The notes under the pieces are model-generated. The model was not told the DNA's origin, ran no database searches, and saw only the letters and a list, made by a program, of their open reading frames with translations. Below are positions 51,431 to 59,685 of a DNA stretch of 64,000 nt, one piece after another. The first letter of the stretch is position 1; each line of letters begins with the position of its first letter. This stretch comes from CAWAVN01 sp963825075 (GTDB taxonomy: Bacteria > Planctomycetota > Planctomycetia > Planctomycetales > Planctomycetaceae): assembly GCA_963825075.1 (NCBI GenBank), contig CAWGRX010000010.1, positions 186,001-250,000 of the forward strand. Direction: 5' to 3'. The position numbers and the translations under genes are program-made.

Positions 51431-52888
51431 TCAAAAGATAAAATAGATAAATGGGTTATAGGCCTGCGTCGTCAGCACGATCAAGGACAGCCAAAACATT
51501 CCCAAGGCCAAGGCGGCGCGGGGCCAGGTGATGCGGTAAGTGAAATCCCAGGTTTGCGGGCAACACCATGTCACCAGAGCCGCCGCTACCAACGAGACGA
51601 GGTAATACGGCTGGTAGATCAGACCTGCGATCAGCCCGGCACCGGAAGCCGCCCCGCCGATTCCCAAGAGGCTTTGACAATAAGCCAAGGCCTGAGGCAG
51701 GGTCTCGGCTCGAAAGAAGACCCAGGCGAAGCAGACAATGAGGAAGGTGACCAGCGTCTTCACCGGACCGGGCAGATGGCGATAGAAGCTGTCCTTCCCT
51801 TGTGCTCGTTCCACGCCCAGCATGATTCCGTGAATGGCCCCCCAAATCACAAAATTCCACGAGGCCCCATGCCAGAGTCCGCCCAGCACCATCACGGTGG
51901 CGAGGTTGGCATAGGTGCGGGTGGTTCCCCTCTGGTTGCCGCCGAGCGGGATATAAAGATAATCGCGGAGCCACGTGGAAAGCGAAATATGCCACCGCCG
52001 CCAAAAATCGGTAATTGACTCGGCCCGGTAGGGGGAGTCAAAATTCTTGGCGAACACAAAACCGAGCATCAGTCCCAATCCGATCGCCATGTCCGAGTAG
52101 GCGCTGAAGTCAAAGTAAATCTGAAACGCATAGCCGATGACTCCCATCCACGCATCGCGCCACGTCACGGAGCCTGCGTTAAACGCCGTGTCCGCGATTT
52201 TTCCACAAGCGTTCGCCAGCAGAATTTTTTTGGCCATCCCGAAACAAAAGAAGGCCACGCCCCGCGCAAACTTCTCCGATGAATAGGTGCGTTCGCGAAG
52301 CTGATCGGCGACGTCCTGAAAGCGAATAATGGGCCCCGCGACGAGTTGGGGGAACATCGCGACATAGCAGGAGAAATCCGTGAAATTCCGAATCGCCCGC
52401 GCATCGCCCCGGTAGATGTCGATCGAATAGCTCATCGACTGGAACGTATAAAAGCTGATTCCCAAAGGCAGCGTCACGCGAAAGAACAACTGCCACTGGG
52501 CATCGTCAAATCCCAGCCAGGTGACGAGCGCGTTATACGAGTCGATGCCGAAATTGAAATACTTGAAGAAACCGAGCAGCGAGAGGTTCATGCAGATCGA
52601 AACCACAAGCGCCAATTTCTGGCGGCGGGTTCGCGGTCCGCCCGGCTCCAAGAGGGCGGGATCACTCTTGCTGTCCCAAGGCCGGCAGCCTGAAATCACC
52701 AGCCCGCAAATGTAGTCGATGACCGTGGAGGCGAACATCAACAACACGAACAGTGGATTCGCCCAGCCATAGAACAGATAGCTGACCAACGTCAACAACA
52801 GATGCTTTCCCCGCCGCGGCATGCCGTAGTACAACAGCAACACCAGCGGCAAGAAGTAAAACACGAAGAGATGCGAACTGAAAACCAT
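51431..52888 (-). CDS. algI: AlgI-type membrane-bound O-acyltransferase (MBOAT)
   Basis: 485 residues, about 10-12 transmembrane helices. Starts MVFSSHLFVFYFLPLVLLLY and contains the MBOAT signature GLWHGASWNFVIWGAIHG with the invariant His, YLYIPLGGNQRG and FDFSAYSDMAIGLGLMLGF. It moves acetyl groups across the cytoplasmic membrane for AlgX/AlgJ-type transferases that acetylate exported polysaccharide. In operon order it is preceded by the PD40-LamG gene (55 bases) and followed by the AlgX-like gene. It is not accompanied by alginate polymerase genes, so the polymer is unknown. Confidence 0.95.
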   Translation of the reverse strand: MVFSSHLFVFYFLPLVLLLYYGMPRRGKHLLLTLVSYLFYGWANPLFVLLMFASTVIDYICGLVISGCRPWDSKSDPALLEPGGPRTRRQKLALVVSICMNLSLLGFFKYFNFGIDSYNALVTWLGFDDAQWQLFFRVTLPLGISFYTFQSMSYSIDIYRGDARAIRNFTDFSCYVAMFPQLVAGPIIRFQDVADQLRERTYSSEKFARGVAFFCFGMAKKILLANACGKIADTAFNAGSVTWRDAWMGVIGYAFQIYFDFSAYSDMAIGLGLMLGFVFAKNFDSPYRAESITDFWRRWHISLSTWLRDYLYIPLGGNQRGTTRTYANLATVMVLGGLWHGASWNFVIWGAIHGIMLGVERAQGKDSFYRHLPGPVKTLVTFLIVCFAWVFFRAETLPQALAYCQSLLGIGGAASGAGLIAGLIYQPYYLVSLVAAALVTWCCPQTWDFTYRITWPRAALALGMFWLSLIVLTTQAYNPFIYFIF

Positions 52889-52943
52889 AGGGCGCAGTCA
52901 CCAGAGGTATGATCGGAAGCACGTCCAATGCGATCGTCAAGGG

Positions 52944-55073
52944 CTAGGGCCGCGCATCGAAGTAGCGCCTCTTGACGAGGTCGGCGTCCGAATCGAAGCC
53001 GTCCTTGGTGACGAACGGCTGAAGTTGCGGATTTTGCTCGGCCGGCTCCAAAAGCAGTTCTACCTTTCGGCCCCGCTTCCAGTCAGTGATCGGTTCACGG
53101 CTTCCATCCAATAGCGCCCAATGTGCGACAAAGATTTCCTTTTCGTCCAGCGTTCCGCCGGCGACGTTCCTCACGCGGTACTTCGAGACCATCAGGGCGG
53201 AGCGATAGGGCTTGATCTCTTCGAGCGTGGGCACCGGGGACTTGGCGAGGAGTTCCGCCGCGACTTTGATTTGCGGGACCGCTTTTCGCGAATGGAGAAT
53301 ATTGTGATACGCCTGGGCGTTTTGCCGGATTTCGCCCGCATTCAAAGCGCGGTTGTAAATCGCGACGCCTTCCAATGCCCCGCTCCAGTCACGGCTTCCG
53401 TCGAACTCATCGCCGAAGAGCAGATGGTGTGGCTCCCAGTTCGAAAAATCTCCCTGCACGCGGCGGCCGCGGTAAACTTCCCGCCCATCGACGTAGGCGG
53501 CCATCTCTCCTGGGCGGTACGTCACCGCCACGTGGAGCGGCTTGCCCGGTTCAATCTTGCACAATGTGGTCTCCGGATTAACGCCGTTCGTGCCGGTTTT
53601 CGGCGTCCGGACACGAAAGATCATGTTCTCGCGTTCTTGTCCGAGCGTAAAATTCCGGCTCCCGGCGTTATTGGAAAAACTGACAATTCTAGCCGGTCCC
53701 GTTTGGTTGAGATGATCAGAGCAAATCACGGCCTCTACGGTCAGTTGATGGCTCTGTTTGCAGGCTTTGAGCAAAGCGGCGTCGGCATCTTTTACCAGGA
53801 AGGCTCCGCCGGTGAGCACCATCGCATGGTCATGATTCAGCCGTGCCCGGCCGCGCGGATGGATCGCATAACTCCGAGCCGGGTTGCCTTGGCGTCCCGG
53901 AACCAAGTTCGGCGTCTTGGCCGTTTGGAAAATGAACTGTAGCCCCTGGCGGTTCGTGGGCCAGGAGCCGGATTGCCGCTTTGACATCGGCGGATTTTGC
54001 GATTTCCGTTTGGCGATGCCGCCGGGTTTAGCCGGTTCCAAATAGACGTCGGGAAAACGATCGGTCCCTTCATGAAAGGAGTACCGCACCGGATTCTCAA
54101 GGAGTTCCAAAGTGCCGGGATTCATCCGGGCGACAAAGATGTCGTAGTCCGACTTGAAATGGTCGTGCTGGTTAGGAGAGGCGGCGCAGGCGAACATCCG
54201 CCCGTCGCGAGAGACCATCGGGAAATAGAGATAATGGCGGTCCTTGGGCATGCGGGGATCGTTCTGGCGGAGGATCGGCGCGACCTTTCGGGTCTTCAGA
54301 TTGATCCGGTTGATCGGTCCACCGCCCCCGCCCATCCAAAAGCCCCAGCGCCCGTCATGAGTGAAATACGGCTGGCAGCCTCCCAGTCGATTGCGGTTCG
54401 CGATTGACGAGCGCGAAGCATTAAACAGAGAAAACGTCGGTTCGCCCGTGGTGGCATAGGTCTTGGTGGCGTTCACTAGGAAGCCGCCGGCGGGAAGGCC
54501 GTTCTTCGTCAACTTATGGCTCTTTCCGTTCCGGAGATCCATCTGCCGCGTAAAGCCGCCGCCGTCGATGTAGATCAGATGTTCGTTGTCGATCCAGACT
54601 GCGGCCCGGTCTTCAAAATAGCCGCGGGCGGAATCGGCGATTTGTTTCCGTCCGCTTCCGTCGCTGTTCATCAGAATCAGGCGAACGCCGCCTTTCGGAT
54701 CTTTCTTCTGATAAGTATGTGAACCGGCCGGGTAACTCAAATAGACCAGCCGCTTGCCGTTGGGCGAAAGATGCGGACAGAAATGGTCGCGACCCTTCTC
54801 ATCGGGGCTGATTTGGCGGAAGTTTGAGCCGTCAAGTTCCCGGCGATAAAGCCGCCAGCGCCCGCTGCGGTTGGATTCCCAGACGACCAACCCCTTACCC
54901 AACTTGGACATCGCCTTCCATTGGTTTCGCGTGGCCGCGTCCGGTTCGCCAGCTTGTGCTTGGCCAAGGGAAAACGCCGCAAGTAAAGCCAGGCTCAGCA
55001 AGATGGCCCCCATCTGGTCCAGTCTGTTTGTCCTGATTGCGGAAGTCCATAAGGCGTGGCAATTCGAACTCAT
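52944..55073 (-). CDS. Secreted PD40-LamG protein with shared C-terminal module
   Basis: 709 residues from ATG 55073 or a shorter 689 from ATG 55013 (MGAILLSLALLAAFSLGQAQ, a clear signal peptide). A longer open frame to 55244 exists but would start with non-signal residues. Layout: TolB/PD40 propeller with repeated strands (GLVVWESNRSGRWRLYRREL, FCPHLSPNGKRLVYLSYPAG, YFPMVSRDGRMFACAASPNQ) to about residue 370, a LamG domain (LTGGAFLVKDADAALLKACK, HLLFGDEFDGSRDWSGALEG), and the shared C-terminal module (PYRSALMVSKYRVRNVAGG). It is exported and probably a glycan-binding or sensing protein. It is the first gene of the minus-strand acetylation cluster, divergent from the ECF sigma gene. Confidence 0.85.
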   Translation of the reverse strand: MSSNCHALWTSAIRTNRLDQMGAILLSLALLAAFSLGQAQAGEPDAATRNQWKAMSKLGKGLVVWESNRSGRWRLYRRELDGSNFRQISPDEKGRDHFCPHLSPNGKRLVYLSYPAGSHTYQKKDPKGGVRLILMNSDGSGRKQIADSARGYFEDRAAVWIDNEHLIYIDGGGFTRQMDLRNGKSHKLTKNGLPAGGFLVNATKTYATTGEPTFSLFNASRSSIANRNRLGGCQPYFTHDGRWGFWMGGGGGPINRINLKTRKVAPILRQNDPRMPKDRHYLYFPMVSRDGRMFACAASPNQHDHFKSDYDIFVARMNPGTLELLENPVRYSFHEGTDRFPDVYLEPAKPGGIAKRKSQNPPMSKRQSGSWPTNRQGLQFIFQTAKTPNLVPGRQGNPARSYAIHPRGRARLNHDHAMVLTGGAFLVKDADAALLKACKQSHQLTVEAVICSDHLNQTGPARIVSFSNNAGSRNFTLGQERENMIFRVRTPKTGTNGVNPETTLCKIEPGKPLHVAVTYRPGEMAAYVDGREVYRGRRVQGDFSNWEPHHLLFGDEFDGSRDWSGALEGVAIYNRALNAGEIRQNAQAYHNILHSRKAVPQIKVAAELLAKSPVPTLEEIKPYRSALMVSKYRVRNVAGGTLDEKEIFVAHWALLDGSREPITDWKRGRKVELLLEPAEQNPQLQPFVTKDGFDSDADLVKRRYFDARP

Positions 55074-55427
55074 AACGTCTGCCCTGGTTGAAAATTCTCG
55101 AACAAAATTGCACGGTCGATGCCGCTTTGCAACGGCGGCCCCTAAGCACGTCTTTTCCTCCTCTATGGTCATGAAAACCGGCGGCTGTGACAATTTTCTG
55201 TCAAATTCTTCGTTCACCAGTCCCTTCCAGATGGTCACTTGCACGGGCCGCGAGATTTGACAGGATAGGCTCTATCACGTGTAACAATCCGCTTTGCTTT
55301 CCGCACACAGCCGATCGGACGTCTCGTCCCTTTGGTTTTCCAAGCAATCGAATGTTTTCAAATCCCTTGTTACACCCGATTGGCGATGTGACCACTTAAT
55401 TAGGGGCGGCAAACAGGAACAACCTTG
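55074..55427. promoter_or_regulatory. Divergent promoter region between the LamG operon and the ECF sigma operon
   Basis: 354 bases between the starts of the two operons. GTGTAACAA occurs at 55279-55287 on the plus strand and again at 55375-55367 on the minus strand, facing it. Such TGTAAC boxes resemble ECF -35 elements, so the sigma factor may read both operons. No other promoter motif was clear. Confidence 0.45.
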
Positions 55428-55955
55428 ATGACGGAATCATCCGCGGAACTGGAATTCAATACGATTGTGTGGCGCACCCAATCGCGGATCCGCGCGTTCA
55501 TCGCGGGAATGGGAGCGGCTGCGCACGAAGTCGATGACTTGGCGCAGGATGTTTATCTGGAACTCTATCAAAACCTCGACAAAATGCCCGCGGATATCGC
55601 ACCGGAACGGTGGGTGAAAGGCATTGCGCGGAATGTGTGCCTGAGTCACTTCCGCCGGTCCGCACGTCGCGGACGGTTGCACCGGGACGCTTTGGCGGAG
55701 ATCCTCGCGGGCTCGAATGGACGGATCGAACCACTGACAGATGCCCATTCCGTCGCCGGTGTTCTGGACGATTGCATTGCCAAGCTTCCCTCGGAACAAC
55801 GGCGTTTGATCGAACTGCGCTACCAGGAGGATCTCACGTCGGGCATGATTGGAGAACGCATTCAATCGACCGCCGAAGCCGTTCGCGTGACGCTCTACCG
55901 CATTCGGGCGGCCCTCAAAAATTGCATTGTCCGCACGTTGGATCGACAGACATGA
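55428..55955 (+). CDS. ECF-family RNA polymerase sigma factor
   Basis: 175 residues from ATG 55428, with AGGAAC upstream; a TTG codon directly before it is less likely. Sigma region 2 is FIAGMGAAAHEVDDLAQDVY followed by LELYQNLDKMP and the region 2.4-type AAPERWVKGIARNVCLSHFR. Region 4 is DDCIAKLPSEQRRLIELRYQ followed by the helix-turn-helix GMIGERIQSTAEAVRVTLYR. Its stop overlaps the FecR-LamG start by ATGA, so that protein is almost surely its regulator. Together they probably turn on the divergent AlgI/LamG genes, and perhaps themselves. Confidence 0.93.
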   Translation: MTESSAELEFNTIVWRTQSRIRAFIAGMGAAAHEVDDLAQDVYLELYQNLDKMPADIAPERWVKGIARNVCLSHFRRSARRGRLHRDALAEILAGSNGRIEPLTDAHSVAGVLDDCIAKLPSEQRRLIELRYQEDLTSGMIGERIQSTAEAVRVTLYRIRAALKNCIVRTLDRQT

Positions 55956-57931
55956 ACGAGATTCGCGAACTCATGCGGAGATTCATCGAGGATCGCGAGA
56001 GCCTCTCCGAACAGGAAATCGAGAGCTTGGTGGTCCAACTTCGCGCGCGGCCGCACTTGGCGTCCGAATTGCAGGATCAATTGACGATCGATGACCTGCT
56101 GGCGCAGACGTTTGATCTGACGCGCTGGCATTTCCTCGCACAGATCGAGCAACGCATCCGGGACGAGTCCCACGAGACTCCGGGTCTGCTCCCGATTTCG
56201 TTCGATGGGGCGACAAGAGAAGAAACCGCGCCGAATGATGACGAACGTGAAGTCGCCGCCCGGCGAAACGGTCATTCGGCCGCAGATTCATCCGCTTATG
56301 ATCGCCCAACGATCTCCCAAACGATGACCCCAAAAAAGCATCGCTTCCTCTGGCCGGTGGCGGGTTTGGCTCTGTTATTCATCTCGGCGGGCATTGCCTT
56401 TGCCGCTTTGATTGCCCATCGTAGCGGCAGGAGCATCGCCCAACTTGAGCGGACCGAGGGAACGGTTCGCCTTGTTCATCAAAATGGGACGCCGGGCGAG
56501 ACCAGGATCCGTCCCGGCGATCGGTTGACGACAGCGGCGGATGCCTCGGCGACCGTTCGCTATCCCGATGGAACGACCATGAAAATTCAGCCGGACACAG
56601 CCATCACATTGGGAACCAACGCTGCCCCCCTGCGGAAACGGGTGAGAATCGATCGCGGACGGCTGGAAGCCGACGTCGCCCGGCAGCCTTCCGAACGGCC
56701 GATGATCTTCCAATCGCCCCACGCCCAGGCGGAGGTGCTCGGCACACGGTTGATGCTCGCCGTGGACTCCGAGGAAACGCATTTGAAGGTCAGCGAAGGC
56801 AGCGTCCGTTTGATGCGAATCAGCGACCGGAAATCGATCGTGGTGGCCGAGGATGAAATTGCGGTGTCCGGCTCGGAACTTCTCGCGAAGGCCCCGGCTT
56901 CTTGGCCGAGCCATCGCGACGGCTTGATTTTTCTGTTTGAGACGAACGACAGTCCGAACCAGGTCCGCAGCATCACAAGCGGCATGAACCGCAGCTACAC
57001 CGTCCGTCCGCGGGGACGGGCCCACTTGAACCATAGTGGAGCGATGATGCTCACCGGCGGGGCGTTTCTGGCCAACGATGCGGATGGGGAAATCCTGGCG
57101 GCCTGCAAAAAGACCAGCCAACTCAGCGTGGAAGCCACCGTCACACCGGCTACGGATCAACAAACCGGCCCCGCCCGGATTGTCACGTTCTCCACCGACG
57201 TCAACCAGCGGGACTTTACGCTTGGGCAAGTGGGCGATCGGCTGATCGTCCGCATCCGAACTCCACAAACCGGACCGAACGGCGTGGGCATGACCGACAC
57301 GGGAATCGACGTCGCCGCATTGGCGACCGGTCAGGCCAACCATATTCTCGTCAGCTACAAGCCGGGCCGGCTGGTCTGCTATCTCAACGGTCGCCTGGTT
57401 TATGAAAGCGATCAGATTCAAGGCGATTTCCGGGACTGGTCGGCCCAGCACCTGCTCTTTGGTGATGAATACGGTGGGAAGCGGGATTGGGCGGGAACGC
57501 TGGAGGGAATCGCGATCTATAATCGCTTCATCGAACCGGACGAAGCCGAACGCCATGCCCTGCAGTATGCTCACCGCCGTCAATCGCGTCCGCGGATCCC
57601 CCACTTTCGCGTCCGGGCCAAGCTCCTCGAAAAATCTTCGATCCCTTCGCCCAAAACAATTTTGCCTCACCGGGCGGCACTGGTCGTTTACAAGTATCGG
57701 TTGGAAAATCCTCTGAACGGTGACGTGATCGGACCGGATCTGTATGTGGCCCACTGGGCCGTGCTCGATGCCAAACAACAGCCCATCACCCGTCTGGCGG
57801 ATCGGACGGTCAAGGAACTGGTTCTTGAACCCTATGAACAGAACCCCCAAGTAAGACATTATTTTTGCAGCGACGATTTTGAACGTGCGAATGTTACGAA
57901 TCACCGACGATTCCTTGCGGTGCAACCGTGA
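55952..57931 (+). CDS. FecR-type sigma regulator fused to LamG and shared C-terminal module
   Basis: 659 residues. ATG 55952 overlaps the sigma stop. Residues 1-130 are a cytoplasmic helical part (FecR/anti-sigma-like), then one transmembrane helix near 132-156 (LWPVAGLALLFISAGIAFAA). FecR domain about 160-290 (GTVRLVHQNGTPGETRIRPG, YPDGTTMKIQPDTAITLG, EVLGTRLMLAVDSEETHLKV). A LamG domain at about 350-540 and the C-terminal module at 550-659 (PHRAALVVYKYRLENPL) follow. It likely senses an external ligand via LamG and holds or releases the sigma factor. FecR and LamG fused in one chain is typical of planctomycetes, but the last module is the link to the divergent cluster. Confidence 0.9.
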   Translation: MNEIRELMRRFIEDRESLSEQEIESLVVQLRARPHLASELQDQLTIDDLLAQTFDLTRWHFLAQIEQRIRDESHETPGLLPISFDGATREETAPNDDEREVAARRNGHSAADSSAYDRPTISQTMTPKKHRFLWPVAGLALLFISAGIAFAALIAHRSGRSIAQLERTEGTVRLVHQNGTPGETRIRPGDRLTTAADASATVRYPDGTTMKIQPDTAITLGTNAAPLRKRVRIDRGRLEADVARQPSERPMIFQSPHAQAEVLGTRLMLAVDSEETHLKVSEGSVRLMRISDRKSIVVAEDEIAVSGSELLAKAPASWPSHRDGLIFLFETNDSPNQVRSITSGMNRSYTVRPRGRAHLNHSGAMMLTGGAFLANDADGEILAACKKTSQLSVEATVTPATDQQTGPARIVTFSTDVNQRDFTLGQVGDRLIVRIRTPQTGPNGVGMTDTGIDVAALATGQANHILVSYKPGRLVCYLNGRLVYESDQIQGDFRDWSAQHLLFGDEYGGKRDWAGTLEGIAIYNRFIEPDEAERHALQYAHRRQSRPRIPHFRVRAKLLEKSSIPSPKTILPHRAALVVYKYRLENPLNGDVIGPDLYVAHWAVLDAKQQPITRLADRTVKELVLEPYEQNPQVRHYFCSDDFERANVTNHRRFLAVQP

Positions 57932-58242
57932 AATACAAAAAAACAGTGCCCCGCTTCCTGGTGCGACGGTAATGTTGTGGGACACGGTAACCAGCCACGA
58001 GATGCTAACGTTGAATGGATGACGGTTTGGAATCTGGGGATGTCGGTCAGGCCACCCCCGTGACGGTGCGGCATCTAGAAAGTGACTTGAATTCGCTCGG
58101 ACCAAGCTACCAACAAACACATTTCAATCTCATTCAAAAAGGATATCGCGAGAGACAAAACACACGGTTCGCGATGCTCGCCCTCCATTGCGGACCACAT
58201 CGTACAGAAGGTTTTGTCGAGAATTTCGCGTATAAACATTCA
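57932..58242. other. Intergenic region, 311 bases
   Basis: Between the FecR-LamG stop and the next signal-peptide start. An open frame exists upstream of 58243, from 58015, but it adds 76 residues without a fold before a perfect signal peptide. No promoter motif was clear. Confidence 0.4.
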
Positions 58243-59649
58243 ATGCAATGGATCACGTTCCCCCGGTCGATCGACAAGTTGCCGATTCAGCTTGCGCGAT
58301 TTTGTTGTTTTCTGTCGGCCTTTGTCCTAATGGGCGTTCAAGGGCTGGAGGCACAAGAACGGCTGCGAGTGATTGTCGAAACCGACATCGGCGGGGACGC
58401 AGACGACCAAGCTTCGCTGGTCCGGTTTCTGCTCTATTCGAACGAGTGGGACGTCGAAGGCATCATCGCGGATCGCGCGGCGGGCAAGTTCAACACCGAT
58501 CCAGTGCGGAATCACAAAGGGATCAAGGCGACCAACGGCTACGAACTGGCATTGGGTTATCTTGATGCCTACGCCCAGGTGTATGACAACCTCAAACGCC
58601 ATTCCAATGGTTATCCAACGCCGGAGCGTTTGCGGCAAATCACCGTGCCGGGTTGGAACGAAACGGACGCGGGTGTGAAACTGCTGATCGCGGCCGGCGA
58701 CCGCGATGACCCGCGCCCAATCTGGTACGGCAACTGGGGGAGCAACAGCGGTGCGACGAGCAATCTGCGGCGGGCCTTTGACCGCGTGAAGAAGGAACGT
58801 TCTCCCGCCGAGTACAGGGCATTCGTCAAGAAGTTTCGCATCTGCACGCTCGATGGTCCGGGCCGCACCCGACAAGGGCACGAAAACCAGATTGTTTTGC
58901 ATATTGAAACCGGCTATCCCGACATCGGCGGCCGCTGGTATCACCGCTTCCGTCCCCTCACGGAACACGCTGGCGGTTTCGACGTCAAGCGCGATGTGCA
59001 GAATGGCCACGGAGCACTCGGTTCCCTCTACACGACCCCCAAAGAAGGGGACAGTTGGACGTTCGTGTATTTGATTCCGACGGGCTTGAGCGATCCCAAC
59101 GAGCCCACATGGGGCAGTTGGGCCGGTCGCTACGGACCGCGAGGCAACGATCCGCTGAACAAGAACGGACCGCACGGGCCGCAGTATTATTGGGCGAATC
59201 AGCAAGACACAATCGACGGCAAAACGAACCGCGACAACACGGCCTCGCGTTGGGCCGCGCAATTGCAAAACGATTTTCGTGCACGGTTGGATTGGTGTGT
59301 CGCGAAAAAGTTCGACGACGCCAATCATGCGCCTCTTGTCCACTGTCAAGGCGACGAAACGCGGCAGGTTGTGCGGATCGAAGCGGCGGCGGGCAGCAGG
59401 ATAACGCTTGACGCCGACGGCACGACCGATCCCGATGGTGATCAGTTGGCGTACCGCTGGTTCCTTTACCCGGAACCTGGCACGTATCGCGGCGGCGTAA
59501 CGGTTCGCCCGACCGATTCGATTCGGTCCGAATTGACGATTCCCGCCGACGCCGCCGGCAAGACGATCCATGTGATCCTGCAAGTCACCGACAACGGCGC
59601 GCCGCCGTTGACGCGATACCGACGCCTTGTTGTTAAGGCCACTCCATGA
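58243..59649 (+). CDS. Secreted DUF1593 (nucleoside-hydrolase-like) glycan protein
   Basis: 468 residues from ATG 58243; signal peptide LARFCCFLSAFVLMGVQGLE. The DUF1593 domain shows the DxDxxxD-type metal site ETDIGGDADDQ and continues with EWDVEGIIADRAAGKFNTDP, IWYGNWGSNSGATSNL and VYLIPTGLSDPNEP. A beta-sandwich tail of about 100 residues (AAAGSRITLDADGTTDPDGD, a PKD/Ig-like motif) ends the protein. DUF1593 proteins resemble nucleoside hydrolases and belong to cellulose- and pectin-degradation clusters (Sde182-type). It heads a plus-strand run of four glycan genes. Confidence 0.9.
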   Translation: MQWITFPRSIDKLPIQLARFCCFLSAFVLMGVQGLEAQERLRVIVETDIGGDADDQASLVRFLLYSNEWDVEGIIADRAAGKFNTDPVRNHKGIKATNGYELALGYLDAYAQVYDNLKRHSNGYPTPERLRQITVPGWNETDAGVKLLIAAGDRDDPRPIWYGNWGSNSGATSNLRRAFDRVKKERSPAEYRAFVKKFRICTLDGPGRTRQGHENQIVLHIETGYPDIGGRWYHRFRPLTEHAGGFDVKRDVQNGHGALGSLYTTPKEGDSWTFVYLIPTGLSDPNEPTWGSWAGRYGPRGNDPLNKNGPHGPQYYWANQQDTIDGKTNRDNTASRWAAQLQNDFRARLDWCVAKKFDDANHAPLVHCQGDETRQVVRIEAAAGSRITLDADGTTDPDGDQLAYRWFLYPEPGTYRGGVTVRPTDSIRSELTIPADAAGKTIHVILQVTDNGAPPLTRYRRLVVKATP

Positions 59650-59685
59650 AGATGCGGTCTGTTTGCTTTCTTTCGAGAGGCCCAA

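Noticed and set aside
55074..55244. A 57-residue N-terminal extension of the PD40-LamG protein
   Set aside because: It precedes a clean signal peptide and lies in the divergent promoter region.
56375..58120. A 581-residue minus-strand open frame
   Set aside because: It is antisense to the FecR-LamG gene and lacks motifs.
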